Positions 60,867-64,000 of a DNA stretch of 64,000 bases are shown here, piece after piece. A model generated the notes under the pieces. It saw nothing but the letters and a program-made list of their open reading frames with translations. It was not told where the DNA came from and searched no databases. Every line of letters begins with the position of its first letter. Positions within the stretch are counted from its first letter, which is position 1. The stretch comes from Erythrophleum ivorense (Eukaryota; Streptophyta; Magnoliopsida; Fabales; Fabaceae): the NCBI GenBank assembly GCA_026724425.1, contig JAIUCV010000083.1:3782001-3846000 (forward strand). The letters are read 5' to 3'. The position numbers and the translations under genes are program-made.

Positions 60867-63800
60867 TCATTACATACACTACAAGTATGTTTCTACATTG
60901 TGTGGAGGCATAGAGCTACGATTGGGACTCCTTACTACTTATGTTTCTCTCAGGATGGTAGCTTTGATGTTCCTCTCAAGGAATGAGAATCATGTCACAC
61001 ATGTTGCTCCTCATAGTTCCGTGGAGAACCTAATGCATGTTTGGCTAAGTATGGGTCCGTCTTGATCATTACAAACACTACAAATATGTTTCTACATTGT
61101 GTGGAGGCATAGGGCTACGATTGGGACTCCTTATTACTTATGTTTCTCTCAGGATGCTTGCTTTGATGTTCCTCTCAAGGAATGAGAATCATGTCACACA
61201 TGTTGCTCCTCATAGTCCCGTGGAGAATCTAATGCGTGTTTGGCTAAGTATGGGTCCGTCTTGATCATTACATACACTACAAGTATGTTTCTACATTGTG
61301 TGGAGGCATAGAGCTACGATTGGGACTCTTTACGACTTATGTTTCTCTCAGGATGGTAGCTTTGATGTTTCTCTCAAGGAATGAGAATCATGTCACACAT
61401 GTTGCTCCTCATAGTCCCGTGGAGAACCTAATGCATGTTTGGCTAAGTATGGATCCGTCTTGATCATTACATACACTACAAGTATGTTCCTACATTGTGT
61501 GGAGGCATAGAGCTACGATTGGGACTCCTTACTACTTATGTTTCTCTCAGGATGGTAGCTTTGAAGTTCCTCTCAAGGAATTAGAATCATGTCACACAAG
61601 TTGCTCCTCATAGTCCCGTGGAGAACCTAATGCATGTTTGGCTAAGTATGGGTCCGGCTTGATCATTACATACACTACAAGTATGTTCCTACATTGTGTG
61701 GAGGCATAGAGCTACGATTGGGACTCCTTACTACTTATGTTTCTCTCAGGATGGTAGCTTTGATGTTCCTCTCAAGGAATGAGAATCATGTCACACATGT
61801 TGCTCCTCATAGTCCCGTGGAGAACCTAATGCATGTTTGGCTAAGTATGGGTCCGGCTTGATCATTACATACACTACAAGTATGTTCCTACATTGTGTGG
61901 AGGCATAGAGCTACGATTGGGACTCCTTACTACTTATGTTTCTCTCAGGATGGTAGCTTTGATGTTCCTCTCAAGGAATGAGAATCATGTCACACATGTT
62001 GCTCCTCATAGTCCCGTGGAGAACCTAATGCATGTTAGGCTAAGTATGGGTCCGTCTTGATCATTACATACACTACAAGTATGTTTCTACATTGTGTGAG
62101 GCATAGATCTACGATTGGCACTCCTTACTACTTATGTTTCTCTCAGGATGGTAGCTTTGATGTTCCTCTCAAGGAATTAGAATCATGTCACACATGTTGC
62201 TCCTCATAGTCCCGTGGAGAACCTAATGCATGTTTGGCTAAGTATGGGTCCGTCTTGATCATAACATACACTACAAGTATGTTCCTACATTGTGTGGAGG
62301 CATAGAGCTACGATTGGGACTCCTTACTACTTATGTTTCTCTGAGGATGGTAGCTTTGATGTTCCTCTCAAGGAATTAGAATCATGTCACACATGTTGCT
62401 CCTCATAGTCCCATGGAGAACCTAATGCATGTTTGGCTAAGTATGGGTCCGTCTTGATCATTACATACACTACAAGTATGTTCCTACATTGTGTGGAGGC
62501 ATAGAGCTACGATTGGGACTCCTTACTACTTATGTTTCTCTCAGGATGGTAGCTTTGATGTTCCTCTCAAGGAATGAGAATCATGTCACACATGTTGCTC
62601 CTCATAGTCCCGTGGAGAACCTAATGCATGTTTGGCTAAGTATGGGTCCGTCTTGATCATTACAAACACTACAAATATGTTTCTACATTGTGTGGAGGCA
62701 TAGAGCTACGTTTGGGACTCCTTATTACTTATGTTTCTCTCAGGATGCTAGCTTTGATGTTACTCTCAAGGAATGAGAATCATGTCACACATGTTGCTCC
62801 TCATAGTCCCGTGGAGAACCTAATGCGTGTTTGGCTAAGTATGGGTCCGTCTTGATCATTACATACACTACAAGTATGTTTCTACATTGTGTGGAGGCAT
62901 AGAGCTACGATTGGGACTCCTTACTACTTATGTTTCTCTCAGGATGGTAGCTTTGATGTTCCTCTCAAGGAATGAGAATCATGTCACACATGTTGCTCCT
63001 CATAGTCCCGTGGAGAACCTAATGCATGTTTGGCTAAGTGTGGATCCGTCTTGATCATTACATACACTACAAGTATGTTTCTACATTGTGTGCAGGCATA
63101 GAGCTACGATTGGGACTCCTTAGTACTTATGTTTCTCTCAGGATGCTAGCTTTGATGTTCCTCTCAAGGAATGAGAATCATGTCACACATGTTGCTCCTC
63201 ATAGTCCCGTGGAGAACCTAATGCGTGTTTGGCTAAGTATGGGTCCGTCTTGATCATTACATACACTACAAGTATGTTTCTACATTGTGTGGAGGCGTAG
63301 AGCTACGATTGGGACTCCTTACTACTTATGTTTCTCTCAGGATGGTAGCTTTGATGTTCCTCTCAAGGAATGAGAATCATGTCACACATGTTGCTCCTCA
63401 TAGTCCCGTGGAGAACCTAATGCATGTTTGGCTAAGTATGGGTCCGTCTTGATCATTACATACACTACAAGTATGTTCCTACATTGTGTGGAGGCATAGA
63501 GCTACGATTGGGACTCCTTACTACTTATGTTTCTCTCAGGATGGTAGCTTTGATGTTCCTCTCAAGGAATGAGAATCATGTCACACATGTTGCTCCTCAT
63601 AGTCCCGTGGAGAACCTAATGCGTGTTTGGCTAAGTATGGGTCCGTCTTGATCATTACATACACTACAAGTATGTTTCTACATTGTGTGGAGGCATAGAG
63701 CTACGATTGGGACTCTTTACGACTTATGTTTCTCTCAGGATGGTAGCTTTGATGTTTCTCTCAAGGAATGAGAATCATGTCACACATGTTGCTCCTCATA

Positions 63801-64000
63801 GTCCCATGGAGAACCTAATGCATGTTTGGCTAAGTATGGGTCCGTCTTGATCATTACATACACTACAAGTATGTTCCTACATTGTGTGGAGGCATAGAGC
63901 TACGATTGGGACTCCTTAATACTTATGTTTCTCTCAGGATGGTAGCTTTGATGTTCCTCTCAAGGAATTAGAATCATGTCACACATGTTGCTCCTCATAG

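Larger units (their letters stand above)
24802..64000 (+). repeat. 199-bp satellite array, right segment
   Basis: Continuation of the same array after the retrotransposon. It restarts at monomer position 111, exactly where the left segment stopped (allowing for the 5-bp target duplication), and the next monomer start is at 24891. From 25490 to 63900 there are 193 monomers with a net +3 bp. All of that is explained by a TC insertion near 35848, the same insertion near 38238, and a 1-bp deletion near 62090. The first two monomers (24891-25290) carry several 1-bp indels discussed in the findings. No gene, RNA gene or second transposon is seen in these 39 kb; the array runs off the window end. 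Confidence 0.98.

Noticed and set aside
1..64000. CENP-B box in the satellite
   Set aside because: The consensus monomer has no TTCG and only three CpG sites; the CENP-B core is not present.

Overview
The window is plant centromere-type DNA: one 199-bp satellite in a single head-to-tail array, interrupted once by a nested pair of nearly identical Ty3/gypsy LTR retrotransposons. There are no ordinary host genes, RNA genes or CRISPR arrays. A flowering plant is indicated by three things: LTRs ending TGATG...CATCA, a primer-binding site matching plant initiator tRNA-Met, and a single-ORF gag-pol resembling the plant CRM (centromeric retrotransposon) lineage. I cannot fix the plant family from the sequence.

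Layout: (1) 1-11458, 57 complete monomers plus 115 bp, with no indel. (2) 11459-24801, an outer element in + orientation with the 5-bp target duplication GAACC. Inside its pol gene, at 15929-22601, sits a second copy of the same family in - orientation with target duplication GAGAC. (3) 24802-64000, the same satellite resuming exactly in phase, about 195 complete monomers plus two partial ones. Variant monomers form higher-order blocks in which stretches recur at offsets of 5, 9, 10, 11, 12, 14 or 16 monomers.

The inner element (6,673 bp) looks complete: two identical 919-bp LTRs, primer-binding site, polypurine tract, and one open 1,585-codon gag-pol whose last ~119 codons lie inside the 3' LTR. 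Its one suspicious feature is a 9-bp tandem duplication adding three residues to a conserved part of reverse transcriptase. The outer element is split by the inner one after the RNase H domain. Its downstream half, and the first ~360 bp of satellite beyond it, carry about 14 single-base indels but almost no substitutions, which looks more like uncorrected sequencing error than decay.

How it fits together: the satellite supplies the array, the outer element inserted into one monomer, and the inner one then inserted into the outer. No higher-order copy of the satellite elsewhere in the window carries the element, so the insertions look younger than the local amplification. Centromere identity is an inference from element type and array structure and needs CENH3 data.
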